A stretch of DNA of 64,000 bases, taken from NCBI GenBank assembly GCA_041397765.1, contig JAWKWA010000008.1, positions 1-64,000 of the forward strand, in the 5' to 3' direction. Shown in pieces: positions 43,733 to 53,394 of the stretch; the first letter of the stretch is position 1; every line of letters starts with the position of its first letter. This DNA comes from JAWKWA01 sp041397765. GTDB taxonomy: Bacteria > Pseudomonadota > Alphaproteobacteria > Rhizobiales > Hyphomicrobiaceae. The translations under genes and the position numbers were made by a program. Below the pieces are notes generated by a model. It worked only from the letters and a program-made list of their open reading frames with translations. It had not been told where the DNA came from and did no database searches.

Positions 43733-43774
43733 TCCGCTCGGGCCAAGGCCCGATCGCTGGATTTCTTTCGGAGC

Positions 43775-43800
43775 GGGTCGGTCCGTTGGGGGCCGGCCCG
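43775..43800 (+). terminator. Terminator-like hairpin after the pilin gene
   Basis: GGGTCGGTCC (43775-43784) can pair with GGGCCGGCCC (43790-43799) through eight Watson-Crick and two G-U pairs across a 5-nt loop. GTTCTGCATTT follows. It lies between the convergent pilin and pyrE genes. Confidence 0.5.
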
Positions 43801-43840
43801 TTCTGCATTTGGGACGGGCTCCGGCGCGACGTCCGGTCCT

Positions 43841-44440
43841 TCACACGAAGTCGGCGGCCGTCAGCACCGGCGAGAACGGCAGTCCCGCCGCCGCGAAGGC
43901 TTCGCTCGCCCCTTCCTGGCGGTCGAGCACCGTCACCACCCTGACGACGCTTGCCCCCTCGGCTTTCGCCGCCTCGGCCGCCTTCAGCGCCGATCCGCCC
44001 GTCGTCGTCACGTCCTCGAGGATGACGACGCGCTTGCCCTTCAGCGTCTCGCCGGCCGGCAGCCCTTCGATGAGGCTCCGCGTGCCGTGCTCCTTCGCCT
44101 GCTTGCGCACGAAGAAGGTCCCGACCGGCCGTCCCTCGGCGTGACCGATTGCCGCAAGCGCTGCCGCGATCGGCACCGCCCCCATCTCCAGCCCGCCGAC
44201 GAGGTCGGCCCGGTCGTCCTCGATGAGATCGAGGACGAGGCTCGCGATCCGGTGCGCGCCTTCGGGATGCATCATCGTCGGCTTCAGGTTGAAATAGAGC
44301 GTCGAGATCCGGCCCGAGGCGAGCTTGAACTCGCGGCCAGACTGGAACGAGCGCTCGCGCACGATCGCCACGAGCGCCGCCCTCTCGCGCGCCCGCCGAT
44401 CGGCGGTCCGTACGGTGGCAGGCGAGGTGTCGTCGGTCAT
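43841..44440 (-). CDS. pyrE: Orotate phosphoribosyltransferase
   Basis: A 199-residue enzyme of pyrimidine synthesis that joins orotate to PRPP to give orotidine monophosphate. The PRPP-binding motif VVILEDVTTTGGSA is intact. The flexible catalytic loop FVRKQAKEHGTRSLIEG and the FKLASGRISTLYFNLKP segment are typical of the family. I start at the ATG at 44440 (MTDDTSP); in-frame residues upstream run into the promoter side of the divergent redoxin gene. It is not linked to pyrC, which lies about 19 kb away. Confidence 0.95.
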   Translation of the reverse strand: MTDDTSPATVRTADRRARERAALVAIVRERSFQSGREFKLASGRISTLYFNLKPTMMHPEGAHRIASLVLDLIEDDRADLVGGLEMGAVPIAAALAAIGHAEGRPVGTFFVRKQAKEHGTRSLIEGLPAGETLKGKRVVILEDVTTTGGSALKAAEAAKAEGASVVRVVTVLDRQEGASEAFAAAGLPFSPVLTAADFV

Positions 44441-44653
44441 GTTCGGCATCCCGTATGGTGGATCGATTGGCACCTTGGCGAGCCGGGCGATCGACTGGGA
44501 GCGCCCCGCCGCCGCCTTCTTGGACCCCGGTCGGCCCGGCCGCAAGGCCGCACTTGGTGAACGGGCGGGCGCGGGACTATTGTCCCCGCCAACCGGCCCC
44601 GGCGCTCTTCGCGCAGCTCCCCGAAGGGGCCCGCCAGCAAGAGGTTACGACGG

Positions 44654-45256
44654 ATGTCCATCGACTACGGCGCGCCGCCCGAGCTTCAGACCATCGGCTG
44701 GCTCGGCACCGACGAGCCGCTGACGCTTGCCGGCGAAAAGGGCAAGGTCGTCGCGCTCCTCGCCTTCCAGATGCTTTGCCCCGGCTGCGTCGCCCGCGCC
44801 CTGCCGCAAGCCCAGCGACTGCGCGAGCGCTTCGCTCCCGAGGACCTGACGGTGATCGGGCTCCACACCGTCTTCGAGCATCATGCCGTCATGACACCGG
44901 CCGCGCTCGCCGCCTTCCTGCACGAGAACCGCCTCGGCTTTCCCGTCGGCATCGACCGGCCGGACGGCGAGGACATCCCGCACACCATGGCCGCCTATGA
45001 GATGCGTGGCACCCCGACCATGCTGATCTTCGACCGCGCCGGTCGCCTGCGCCGACACTATTTCGGCCAGCCCGACGACATGGTGCTCGGCGCCGAGATC
45101 GCCGCCATGATCGTCGAGGAGAACCCGCGCGTGACCGAGGCCCGGCTCGGCCGCGCCCTCGTACAGCCCGGCCATCGCCACGGCGACGGTGAAGGCGACG
45201 GCCACGAGCACCACCACCACCATGGCGACGGCTGTGGCTGCGGCCACGATCATTGA
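44654..45256 (+). CDS. AhpC/TlpA-like thioredoxin-fold protein with His-rich tail
   Basis: A 200-residue redoxin. The thioredoxin-fold core has a C42-P-G-C45 active site in FQMLCPGCVARALPQ and the cis-Pro loop MRGTPTMLIFD. No signal peptide is seen, so it is presumably cytoplasmic. The last 28 residues are extraordinary: ten His and two Cys among Gly, Asp and Glu (HEHHHHHGDGCGCGHDH at the end), a likely Zn/Ni/Cu-binding tail. It may link thiol redox chemistry with metal storage or sensing. The ATG at 44654 is supported by homologous length; the gene is divergent from pyrE and ends at a bidirectional terminator. Confidence 0.85.
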   Translation: MSIDYGAPPELQTIGWLGTDEPLTLAGEKGKVVALLAFQMLCPGCVARALPQAQRLRERFAPEDLTVIGLHTVFEHHAVMTPAALAAFLHENRLGFPVGIDRPDGEDIPHTMAAYEMRGTPTMLIFDRAGRLRRHYFGQPDDMVLGAEIAAMIVEENPRVTEARLGRALVQPGHRHGDGEGDGHEHHHHHGDGCGCGHDH

Positions 45257-45295
45257 GACTGCGGATGCGTGGATTGAGTGGCGCGACAAGCGAAC

Positions 45296-45322
45296 ATCGG
45301 CCGGCGAGACGCGCCGGCCGAT
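45296..45322. terminator. Bidirectional terminator between redoxin and leuC
   Basis: A perfect 11-bp stem, ATCGGCCGGCG (45296-45306) and CGCCGGCCGAT (45312-45322), with a 5-nt loop, lies between two convergent genes. CTTTGCC follows on the plus strand and GTTCGCTTG on the minus strand. It probably ends both transcripts. Confidence 0.7.
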
Positions 45323-45328
45323 CTTTGC

Positions 45329-46753
<1,425 letters not shown>

Positions 46754-46873
46754 GGTGCTCGGGCGCCTTCTCTGTCGGCCGCAATTGGCGGCCCAATGGG
46801 TATGGTGTCAGCCCCTCTTACACCAGCGCGGAAGCCTGCGTGAAGCCTTGTCGCGCCGGCCAGCCGCCCCGGC

Positions 46874-48205
46874 TCAGGGTTTGACGGCTTTGAGGGAGAA
46901 CGAGAGCGGAAAGGCCGGGACGCCGTCCGGCAGGCGGAACATGCCCTCCCCGGTCGGTACGAGCATCGGATAGAGCTGCCAGGCGAGTTCCTCGTGCTCG
47001 TTGAGCGTCTCGATCGTGAGCCCGGCGCGGGCCAGCCCGGTCACGATCTCGCCGAGCGGGTGCATCCACTCGACGCAGCGCTGCGCCTCGGCCTGAAGTG
47101 CCTGCCCCGTATAGCTGACCGCCTCGACGAACTCGTTCGGCGTATCGGCCGGTGTCCGCCAGGGGTAGCGCGGGCAGAGCCGGCCCTCGATCTCGTCGAG
47201 CACGAGGGCAGTCGGATGGCCTTCCAGCAGATAGAGGAAGCCGCCCGGCGCCAGGAGACCAGCCACCACCTGCGCCCATCGGCCGATGTCCGGCAGCCAG
47301 TTGATCGCACCCCAGGTCACGTAGCAGACGTCGAAGAGCCCGGTGAGCAGGCTGCGCGCCTCATAGACATTGCCCTCGACGAAATGGGCAGCGAGCCCCG
47401 TCTCGGCCGCAAGCTCGCGGGCGGCCTGAAGCGCCACCGGCGAGAAGTCGAGGCCTGTCACATCGGCGCCGAGCCTTGCGAGAGAGAGCGTGTCGAGGCC
47501 GAAATGGCATTGCAGATGGGCGAGGCGCTTGCCCGCGACATCGCCGATCTCGCGCGCCTCGATCGGGTTGAGCACGCTCGCCCCGGCCTTGAACATGCCG
47601 ATCCGGTAGGTGCCGCCCTCGTCGCGCGAGTGCACCCGCGCCCGCTCGTTCCAGTTCGCCAGATTGGTGGCGAAATGCGCCTCGTGACCCAACGGAATCG
47701 ACGTCGCTTTGTCGTCCATGACTTTCTCCATGACGAGATGGCGGATGCCGTCTCCGCTGCCGCCGCAATCGCTGCCTTCGCCGATCGTGCGGAACCCGGC
47801 GCGCTCGTAGAAGGCGATCGCGCGCATATTGCCCGGCTCGACCTCGAGCCTCACCGTCCGAACAGCCGGAAAGGCATCGAGTGAGGCCTTGAGCAGTCGC
47901 CGCCCGAGGCCGCGACCCTGATGGCGCGGATGCACATAGAGCCGTGCGATCGTCAGCCGGCCGCCATCCTCGCCGACCGCGAGCGAGGTCGCCGCGATCT
48001 CGCCCTTCACCTCGGCGACGAGAAACGCCCGTCCATCCCGCCCGATGCCCTTGCCGAGCGCCTCGATCGAATGCCAGCGGCTGGTGATCTCCTCGACCCT
48101 CAAAGGCCCGAGCAGCGCATCGTAGGTATCGTGCCATGTCTCCACCAGCAGATCGCGGATGGCGGCGAGGTCCTCGGCGCGGGCGATGCGGATGTGCGCG
48201 GTCAT
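46874..48205 (-). CDS. Fused GNAT acetyltransferase - SAM methyltransferase
   Basis: A 443-residue single reading frame with two complete domains. Residues 1-160 are a GNAT acetyltransferase (acetyl-CoA loop RHQGRGLGRRLL, FYERAGF near the end). Residues about 163-443 are a class I SAM-dependent methyltransferase (SAM motif HLQCHFGLDTLSLARLGADVTGLDFS, later LLAPGGFLYLLEGHP). The junction is tight (LVMEKVMDDKATSIPLG), and M163 could serve as an internal start for the second domain. Each domain is common alone in this bacterial group. The fusion may couple acetylation and methylation of one substrate, which is unknown. It follows rplS on the same strand after a terminator. Confidence 0.85.
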   Translation of the reverse strand: MTAHIRIARAEDLAAIRDLLVETWHDTYDALLGPLRVEEITSRWHSIEALGKGIGRDGRAFLVAEVKGEIAATSLAVGEDGGRLTIARLYVHPRHQGRGLGRRLLKASLDAFPAVRTVRLEVEPGNMRAIAFYERAGFRTIGEGSDCGGSGDGIRHLVMEKVMDDKATSIPLGHEAHFATNLANWNERARVHSRDEGGTYRIGMFKAGASVLNPIEAREIGDVAGKRLAHLQCHFGLDTLSLARLGADVTGLDFSPVALQAARELAAETGLAAHFVEGNVYEARSLLTGLFDVCYVTWGAINWLPDIGRWAQVVAGLLAPGGFLYLLEGHPTALVLDEIEGRLCPRYPWRTPADTPNEFVEAVSYTGQALQAEAQRCVEWMHPLGEIVTGLARAGLTIETLNEHEELAWQLYPMLVPTGEGMFRLPDGVPAFPLSFSLKAVKP

Positions 48206-48225
48206 GGCAGCCTCGCGGATACGAC

Positions 48226-48246
48226 AAAGGCGGCCCGAGAGCCGCC
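48226..48246 (-). terminator. Terminator after rplS
   Basis: A 6-bp GC stem (GGCGGC 48229-48234 / GCCGCC 48241-48246, loop 6 nt) is followed on the minus strand by TTTGTCGT. It lies about 45 bp after the rplS stop and just upstream of the GNAT-methyltransferase start. Confidence 0.6.
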
Positions 48247-48290
48247 CTTGCAGCGATCTTCGATGGATCGGCGTTGCCGCCGGCCCGGCC

Positions 48291-48971
48291 TCAGCTCGCC
48301 GGCTTGTCCTCGGCCGCGGCCTCGTCCACCTGCACTTCGCCAGCCGTCGCCTCGGCGACATGCGCACGGGCCTGGTCGACCCAGTTCTCGGTGTCGATGC
48401 GACCCTCGAGATTGAGCACCGCGTCGAGCTTGTCGAGATCATCGCTGGACAGCGTGGTGAGCTGCTCGAACTTGGTCACGCCGAGCTTGGTGAGACGTGC
48501 GGCCAGCTCGGGCCCGATGCCGTTGATCTTGGTCAGGTCGTCGGGCTCGCCCTTCGGCTTCTTGAAGCCCTTCCAATTGTCGAGCTGCGCCAGCTTCTTG
48601 CCGCGCGCGTCGGTGCGCTCGAAAATGCGCGCCGCCTTGCCGCGCAGGCCGCGCAGGTAATAGAGCTTCGCGCGCCTGACCTGGCCGCGCCGCGTCACCT
48701 CGATCGAGCTGATCATCGGCGAGTAGACGGGGAAGATCCTTTCCACCCCCTCGCCATAGGAGATCTTGCGGACGGTGAAGCTCTCGTTGAGGCCCGAGCC
48801 CGACCGCGCGATGCACAGGCCCTCATAGACCTGGATGCGCTCGTTGTCGCCTTCCTTGATCCTGACGGCGACCTTCAGCGTGTCGCCGGGCTCGAAGTTC
48901 GGCACCGGCCGCTTGCTGACGAGGTCGGCGAGCTGCTCCTTCTCGAGCTGTTCGATGATGTTGGTGTTCAT
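48291..48971 (-). CDS. rplS: 50S ribosomal protein L19 with C-terminal helix-hairpin-helix extension
   Basis: A 226-residue L19. Residues 1-130 are a standard L19 located at the 30S/50S interface (FEPGDTLKVAVRIKEG, RIQVYEGLCIARSG, FTVRKISYGEGVERIFP, RRGQVRRAKLYYLRGLRGKAARI). Bacterial L19 normally ends near residue 115-130. Here a Lys/Pro linker leads to an added domain at about residues 144-204 with a helix-hairpin-helix core, INGIGPELAARLTKLGV, followed by an acidic Ala-rich tail. Similar modules occur on rhizobial L21. The ATG at 48971 gives MNTNIIEQLEKEQ. rimM and trmD, its usual partners, lie about 5.8 kb away. Confidence 0.93.
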   Translation of the reverse strand: MNTNIIEQLEKEQLADLVSKRPVPNFEPGDTLKVAVRIKEGDNERIQVYEGLCIARSGSGLNESFTVRKISYGEGVERIFPVYSPMISSIEVTRRGQVRRAKLYYLRGLRGKAARIFERTDARGKKLAQLDNWKGFKKPKGEPDDLTKINGIGPELAARLTKLGVTKFEQLTTLSSDDLDKLDAVLNLEGRIDTENWVDQARAHVAEATAGEVQVDEAAAEDKPAS

Positions 48972-49351
48972 TGTGTCTCGTCCTCTCGAACATGCAGAGG
49001 AGCGGCGCTGGGGTCGGCCCCCGCGAGGCTCTTGCGGCCCGTCCGATGCGGGCATGAATTCGGCTTTTCGGGAAAGCAGCCGGCTTTCTACATGAGGCGC
49101 TGGTGCTTGTCGAGGGTGTAGGACCGGCTCGGCCAATGAGGCGAAGGGCGGCATCGTGGCGCCGCCGCATGGACGCCGCGACCCGTGCCGCGCCCATGTC
49201 CGGCAGTCCGAAACATTGGCACGCCCCGACCGGCCGCGCGATTTTCAACATTTCATGGAAAATCTTCTGTTGACAAGCTCGAATCGCTCATCCACATGGA
49301 GCTGTCGCGCATTATTGCGATCGATCTTGTATTGCGGGAGTATGAGCGGAT
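48972..49351. other. Divergent intergenic region
   Basis: About 380 bp between rplS and the unrecognised gene at 49352. The rplS promoter side is GC-rich. The other side is AT-richer and carries a 25-bp palindrome and a TTGACA box (described separately). No gene is apparent. Confidence 0.5.
49240..49275 (+). promoter_or_regulatory. Palindrome plus TTGACA box upstream of the 49352 gene
   Basis: An interrupted palindrome, GATTTTC (49240-49246) and GAAAATC (49258-49264) with an 11-bp spacer, is followed five bases later by a consensus -35 hexamer TTGACA (49270-49275). No good -10 box stands at 16-18 bp, so the promoter call is weak, but the arrangement suggests an operator just upstream of a -35 region. 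The gene start lies about 75 bp downstream. Confidence 0.35.
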
Positions 49352-50407
49352 ATGTTCGGTGATGGCAGCGTTCTGGAAGCCAATGCTTATGGACAGGCGC
49401 TGGAGAGCATGGGGCGAATGCTGTCCTGTTACGCATCGCTCCAGGAGCAATACAACGCCAACGTGCATGCGCCGGACGCCCGCCTGTTTTCCGAGTATTG
49501 GGAGAGCTCGCTCTACGCGCCGATCCGTGAATTCGTCGCCCGATGCCTGCCGGCAGACAGGGCCGAGTTATCGCTGCAATACTGCGCACCGGGCGCGCAT
49601 GCGCCACTCCTGAAGTCGGCCGGCGATATCAGCCTCGCCAGCCGCCTGTCCCGCATCGAGCTGGTCGACATCGACGCCGCGGCCCTCGCGGAGGCGGCTG
49701 GATTTGCGGGTGTGCTGAACCCCCTGGCCGAGATCCGGTCCCTCGCCACCGACCTCAGCGGCCGCTATGGCCAGCGGCTCTGCGACATCTACGCCGAGGC
49801 ACTCGAGGCCGGCGATTCGCCTGACGCCATCGCCGCCCGGCTCGGCGATCCCCTGACCCGCGCCGCGGCGATCTTCGAGGACGCCGAGGCGGTGGTCGAG
49901 CGCATCGCCGCCGCGGTCGAAGAGGGATTGGGTCGCGGCAGCCGTGACGTCTGCGTCAGCGAGATGATGGCGGCCTTCACCGGCACGCCGGCCTTTCTCG
50001 CCTTCCGCAGCGAGATCTTCCGGCGCCAGTCGGCGGCGGCGGGGCGTGCCGACTACAGTCGCCCGCTCATGGCTGCTGCCCGCATCTGGCAGCACTACAA
50101 CGACCGCTTCCTCGCCTTCCATCTGGTGACACTGCGGCGCCTGCTCGAGAAGGGCGGTCTGGCGATCGTCGTCTTCGACACCGAGAAGGTCTACGACGCT
50201 CCGGGCCTTGCGACGATCGCGAGCTTCCTCGAGGATCCGACCTTCGAGACCGCCATCGCCGCCGGCGGTTTCGCGCTGCGGCACCGGGCGCACGCCAAAT
50301 GGCTCGACCATCCGGTCGATCGGGTGGCGAGCGTGCACGGCGTCCCGGTCGACGATTTCAAGGCGCATGGCCACACCATCGAGCTCCTCGCGCTCGAGGC
50401 GGTCTGA
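49352..50407 (+). CDS. Hypothetical protein, possible divergent methyltransferase fold
   Basis: A 351-residue protein I do not recognise. It is soluble, with no signal or membrane helix. The segment LSLQYCAPGAHAPLLKS...RIELVDIDAAALAEAAG looks like the first strand, loop and acidic second strand of a Rossmann-type SAM-binding fold, and LLEKGGLAIVVFDTEKVYD resembles strand 5 of such enzymes, but the glycine-rich loop is not canonical. Charged helical segments fill the middle (FEDAEAVVERIAAAVEEGLG). GGGAG precedes the ATG. It stands alone, divergent from rplS and convergent with the serine hydrolase gene. Confidence 0.75.
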   Translation: MFGDGSVLEANAYGQALESMGRMLSCYASLQEQYNANVHAPDARLFSEYWESSLYAPIREFVARCLPADRAELSLQYCAPGAHAPLLKSAGDISLASRLSRIELVDIDAAALAEAAGFAGVLNPLAEIRSLATDLSGRYGQRLCDIYAEALEAGDSPDAIAARLGDPLTRAAAIFEDAEAVVERIAAAVEEGLGRGSRDVCVSEMMAAFTGTPAFLAFRSEIFRRQSAAAGRADYSRPLMAAARIWQHYNDRFLAFHLVTLRRLLEKGGLAIVVFDTEKVYDAPGLATIASFLEDPTFETAIAAGGFALRHRAHAKWLDHPVDRVASVHGVPVDDFKAHGHTIELLALEAV

Positions 50408-50440
50408 GCCGCTCCACCCGTCGGAGGCCCGGCGGCCTCC

Positions 50441-51613
50441 CTATCGCAGCCCGTCGCCGCCGATCTCGTAGAGGGTCGAGTGCAGTTTCTGGATGCGGGC
50501 GCCGAAGCGCACGACCACCAGATCCTGTTGCGGCATCAGATAGGTGATCTGGCCGCGGCTGCCGAAGAAGAAGCTGAACGGTCCCGCGAGGCCCGCCCCT
50601 TCGCGGTCGAGAATGTCGTGGCGCACATGCAACCGGTAGGCACCGGCATGGCGCTCGCCATCTGTCAGACCGGCCCCGAGCAATTCCCGCCAGAGCGCCT
50701 CGGGCAGGAACGGCGCGTCCGCGGCGCCGTTGTGCATGAGGAAGTGGCCGACCATCGCCCAGTCGACCGGCCTTGCGAACAGGCAGCAATAGGCGGTGAC
50801 GCCCGATGACCCGTGATAGCGGCGCCAGGCGGCTGTCCGGGCGCCGGCCGGCCGCCAGATCTTCTCCGACAACAGGTCCTCGAGGCCCCGCCCATAGACC
50901 TTCTCGAGCAGCGCTCCGATGAGCGCCGTATTGACGTTCTGGTAGCTGAACTGCCCGCGCCGTGCCGGATCGACGACGAGGCCACCGATCAGCGACGACG
51001 GCCCCTGCATATGCAGCCGGCCCATGGCGCCGAACGGATTGAGCCGCGTCGCCTCGATGTCCTTGTCGCCGGGACTGAGCGAGCCGAGCTCGCCGGTCGC
51101 CTCGAAGGCGATCCCCGAGCGCATGTCGGCGAGGTCGCGGATCGGCAGCAGGGCGAGGCTCGGCCCAACCTCGTCCAGATAGCGCCCGAGCGGATCGTCG
51201 AGGCTGGCGATCCGTCCCTCGGCGACCGCCTTCAGCAGCAAGGCGGCGACGAGGCTCTTCACCATGGAATAGGAGTTGAGACGTGTCTCGCGGCCGATGC
51301 CCGGCGCATAGTGCTCGAGCGTCAGCCGGCCATGCCTGACGACCAGCAGCGCCCGGCCCTCGCTCGCCTCGAACAGCGCCTCGAGCCCGGCTCCCGGCGC
51401 CACCTTCGGAGAGGCACCTGCGAACGCCACTGCCTCGGAGCCCTCGACTGTCGCATAGCTGCCGGGGGCCGGCCAGGTCGCGCTCGGATAGCCTTCCCAA
51501 AGGAGCCGCGGCAGGTAGGGGGCTATGGCGAGTGCCACGCTCCCGGCGGCGAGCACGACACCGGCGAGGCCGATGCCGAGCAAGCGCCAGCTCCGCCAGT
51601 TGATCGACCACAT
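50441..51613 (-). CDS. Class C beta-lactamase-fold serine hydrolase
   Basis: A 390-residue serine hydrolase with an N-terminal hydrophobic segment (LLGIGLAGVVLAAGSVALAIA), so it is probably periplasmic or membrane-anchored. The catalytic S-x-x-K is S116-M-V-K119 (NSYSMVKSL) and the Y-x-N element is SYQNVN. The sequence DLADMRSGIAFE and the C-terminal FGSRGQITYLMPQQDLVVVRFG resemble 6-aminohexanoate-dimer hydrolases and esterases (EstB-like) more than true AmpC. The natural substrate is unknown. GGGAG 8 bp before the ATG at 51613 favours that start over the ATG at 51667. Confidence 0.86.
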   Translation of the reverse strand: MWSINWRSWRLLGIGLAGVVLAAGSVALAIAPYLPRLLWEGYPSATWPAPGSYATVEGSEAVAFAGASPKVAPGAGLEALFEASEGRALLVVRHGRLTLEHYAPGIGRETRLNSYSMVKSLVAALLLKAVAEGRIASLDDPLGRYLDEVGPSLALLPIRDLADMRSGIAFEATGELGSLSPGDKDIEATRLNPFGAMGRLHMQGPSSLIGGLVVDPARRGQFSYQNVNTALIGALLEKVYGRGLEDLLSEKIWRPAGARTAAWRRYHGSSGVTAYCCLFARPVDWAMVGHFLMHNGAADAPFLPEALWRELLGAGLTDGERHAGAYRLHVRHDILDREGAGLAGPFSFFFGSRGQITYLMPQQDLVVVRFGARIQKLHSTLYEIGGDGLR

Positions 51614-51744
51614 CGGTTGCGCTCCCGATCCGCCGCCGCGGCGGCCGGCGGCATCAGGTTTCGCCAAGATGGCGCCGGTTTGGCGGTCATGCGCAAGGGC
51701 GAGCGGGCGGCATCGGATCTGCCCGAGTCGCTCCCGCCCTGCGC

Positions 51745-53121
51745 TCAGCTCCGCTCGAAGCCGCGCCTCAGCTCCCAGTCGGTGATGCGGCGGTCATATT
51801 CGAACTGCTCCCATTCGGCGGTGTGGATGTAGTGATCCATCACATCCTCGCCGAAGGCCTCGCGCAGCATCTCCGAGCCTTTCAGCGTCGCGATCGCCTC
51901 GCGCAGCGTCTTGGGGATCTCGCGCAAGTCCGCCCGCGCCGCCGCCGAATAGGCATCGCCCGTGAACACCGGCTCGAGCGTCAGCTTCTCCTCGATGCCC
52001 CTGAGGCCGGCCGCCAGCAGCGCCGCATAGGCGAGATAGGGATTGAGATCCGCCCCGCCGATCCGGCACTCGACGCGGATCGCCTTGGTGCCGACCCCGC
52101 ACACCCGGAAGCCCGCCGTCCTGTTGTCGAACGACCAGATCGAGCGCGTCGGTGCGAAGGTGCCGACCATGAAGCGCTTGTAGGAATTGACATAGGGCGC
52201 GAGGAACCAGGTGATGTCGCGCGAATATTTGAGCTGTCCGGCGAGGAACTGGCGCATCGTTTCCGACATGGTGTGCTCGGCGGTCGGATCGAAGAACAGC
52301 GAATGGCCGTCCTGGTGCCAGAGCGACATGTGGATGTGCGAGGAGTTGCCGGCGAGACCATAGTCCCATTTGGCCATGAAGGTCACCGCCTTGCCCTGGA
52401 GGTGGGCGATCTCCTTGATGCCGTTCTTCATGATGACATGGCGGTCCGCCATGTCGAGCACGTCGGAATATCTGACGTTGATCTCCTCCTGGCCGGGACC
52501 CCATTCGCCCTTGGAGTTCTCGACCGGAATGCCCGCGCCCATGAGGCCGTTGCGGATCGCCCGCATGAACGGCTCCTCCTTGGTCGTCTGCAGGATGTGG
52601 TAGTCCTCGATGTAGCGGCCTGCCGTCTTGGCATTCTTGTAGTGCTTGTCGGCGATCGCCTCGTAGCTCTCGTCGAACAGGAAGAACTCGAGCTCGGAGG
52701 CGGCGAGCGCCTTGAGACCCGACTTGGCGATGCGCTCGGCCTGCCGCTTCAGGATGGCGCGCGGCGAATGCGGCACGTCGGCATGGGTGGCATGGTCCTC
52801 GACGTCGCACAGCACCAGCGCCGTCGCCTCCAGCCAGGGGATGCGCCGTAGCGTCGACATCACCGGCTTCAGCGTGAAGTCGCCATAGCCCTTGTCCCAG
52901 GAGGCGGCCTTGTAGCCGGGCACCGGCTCCATATCGATGTCGAGCGCCAGCAGATAGTTGCAGGCATGCGTCTCCTCGTGGGCGCTCTCGCAGAAGTGCT
53001 GGGCGTGGAAGCGCTTGCCGATCAGCCGGCCCTGCAGGTCGGTGAAGCAGACGAGCACGGTGTCGATCTCGCCGGACGCGGTGAGCGCCTTCAGCTCGTC
53101 GAGAGAAAGCATGCCTTTCAT
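51745..53121 (-). CDS. Glutamine synthetase-like enzyme (gamma-glutamyl-amine ligase type)
   Basis: A 458-residue GS-fold enzyme. ATP and metal residues are visible in ASELEFFLFDE, GPGQEEINVRYSD and GNSSHIHMSLW, and the Arg-containing segment RSIWSFDNRTAGFRVCG is conserved. The canonical GS motif KPxxGxxGSGMH reads AKWDYGLAGNSSHIH and the tyrosine adenylylation loop is absent, so this is not GlnA. Related proteins (PuuA, GlnA3/GlnA4, GlnT) ligate glutamate to putrescine, ethanolamine or other amines. The start at 53121 has no strong SD. The aldehyde and alcohol dehydrogenases at 58221-60843 could process its product, but they are not adjacent. Confidence 0.85.
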   Translation of the reverse strand: MKGMLSLDELKALTASGEIDTVLVCFTDLQGRLIGKRFHAQHFCESAHEETHACNYLLALDIDMEPVPGYKAASWDKGYGDFTLKPVMSTLRRIPWLEATALVLCDVEDHATHADVPHSPRAILKRQAERIAKSGLKALAASELEFFLFDESYEAIADKHYKNAKTAGRYIEDYHILQTTKEEPFMRAIRNGLMGAGIPVENSKGEWGPGQEEINVRYSDVLDMADRHVIMKNGIKEIAHLQGKAVTFMAKWDYGLAGNSSHIHMSLWHQDGHSLFFDPTAEHTMSETMRQFLAGQLKYSRDITWFLAPYVNSYKRFMVGTFAPTRSIWSFDNRTAGFRVCGVGTKAIRVECRIGGADLNPYLAYAALLAAGLRGIEEKLTLEPVFTGDAYSAAARADLREIPKTLREAIATLKGSEMLREAFGEDVMDHYIHTAEWEQFEYDRRITDWELRRGFERS

Positions 53122-53394
53122 GGGGTCGCCCGGTGTCTAGAGTTGCGGCGGGAAGCGATGGGGCGGAGCCATCGGCGTCGGGTTGACGAGGTGTTCCGGC
53201 GGCTGGCCCCTCGGCAGGGGGCCCAAGTCTTCCGACAGGCATCGGCGGGGGTCAAGCCCCGAGCCGGGACAACCTGCTCGTTCGGGCTTCGGTGGCTGCG
53301 ATACTCGTCTATGCTCGCCAAGGGGCGAATCGGCCACGAACGAGGCAATCCCGCCGGGCGGGTGCACGCGACAGCAAAGAGGCAGGCTGGAGGC

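Noticed and set aside
51745..53121. Calling the GS-like gene glnA
   Set aside because: The canonical glutamine synthetase ammonia-site and adenylylation segments are altered or missing, so it is not the housekeeping enzyme.
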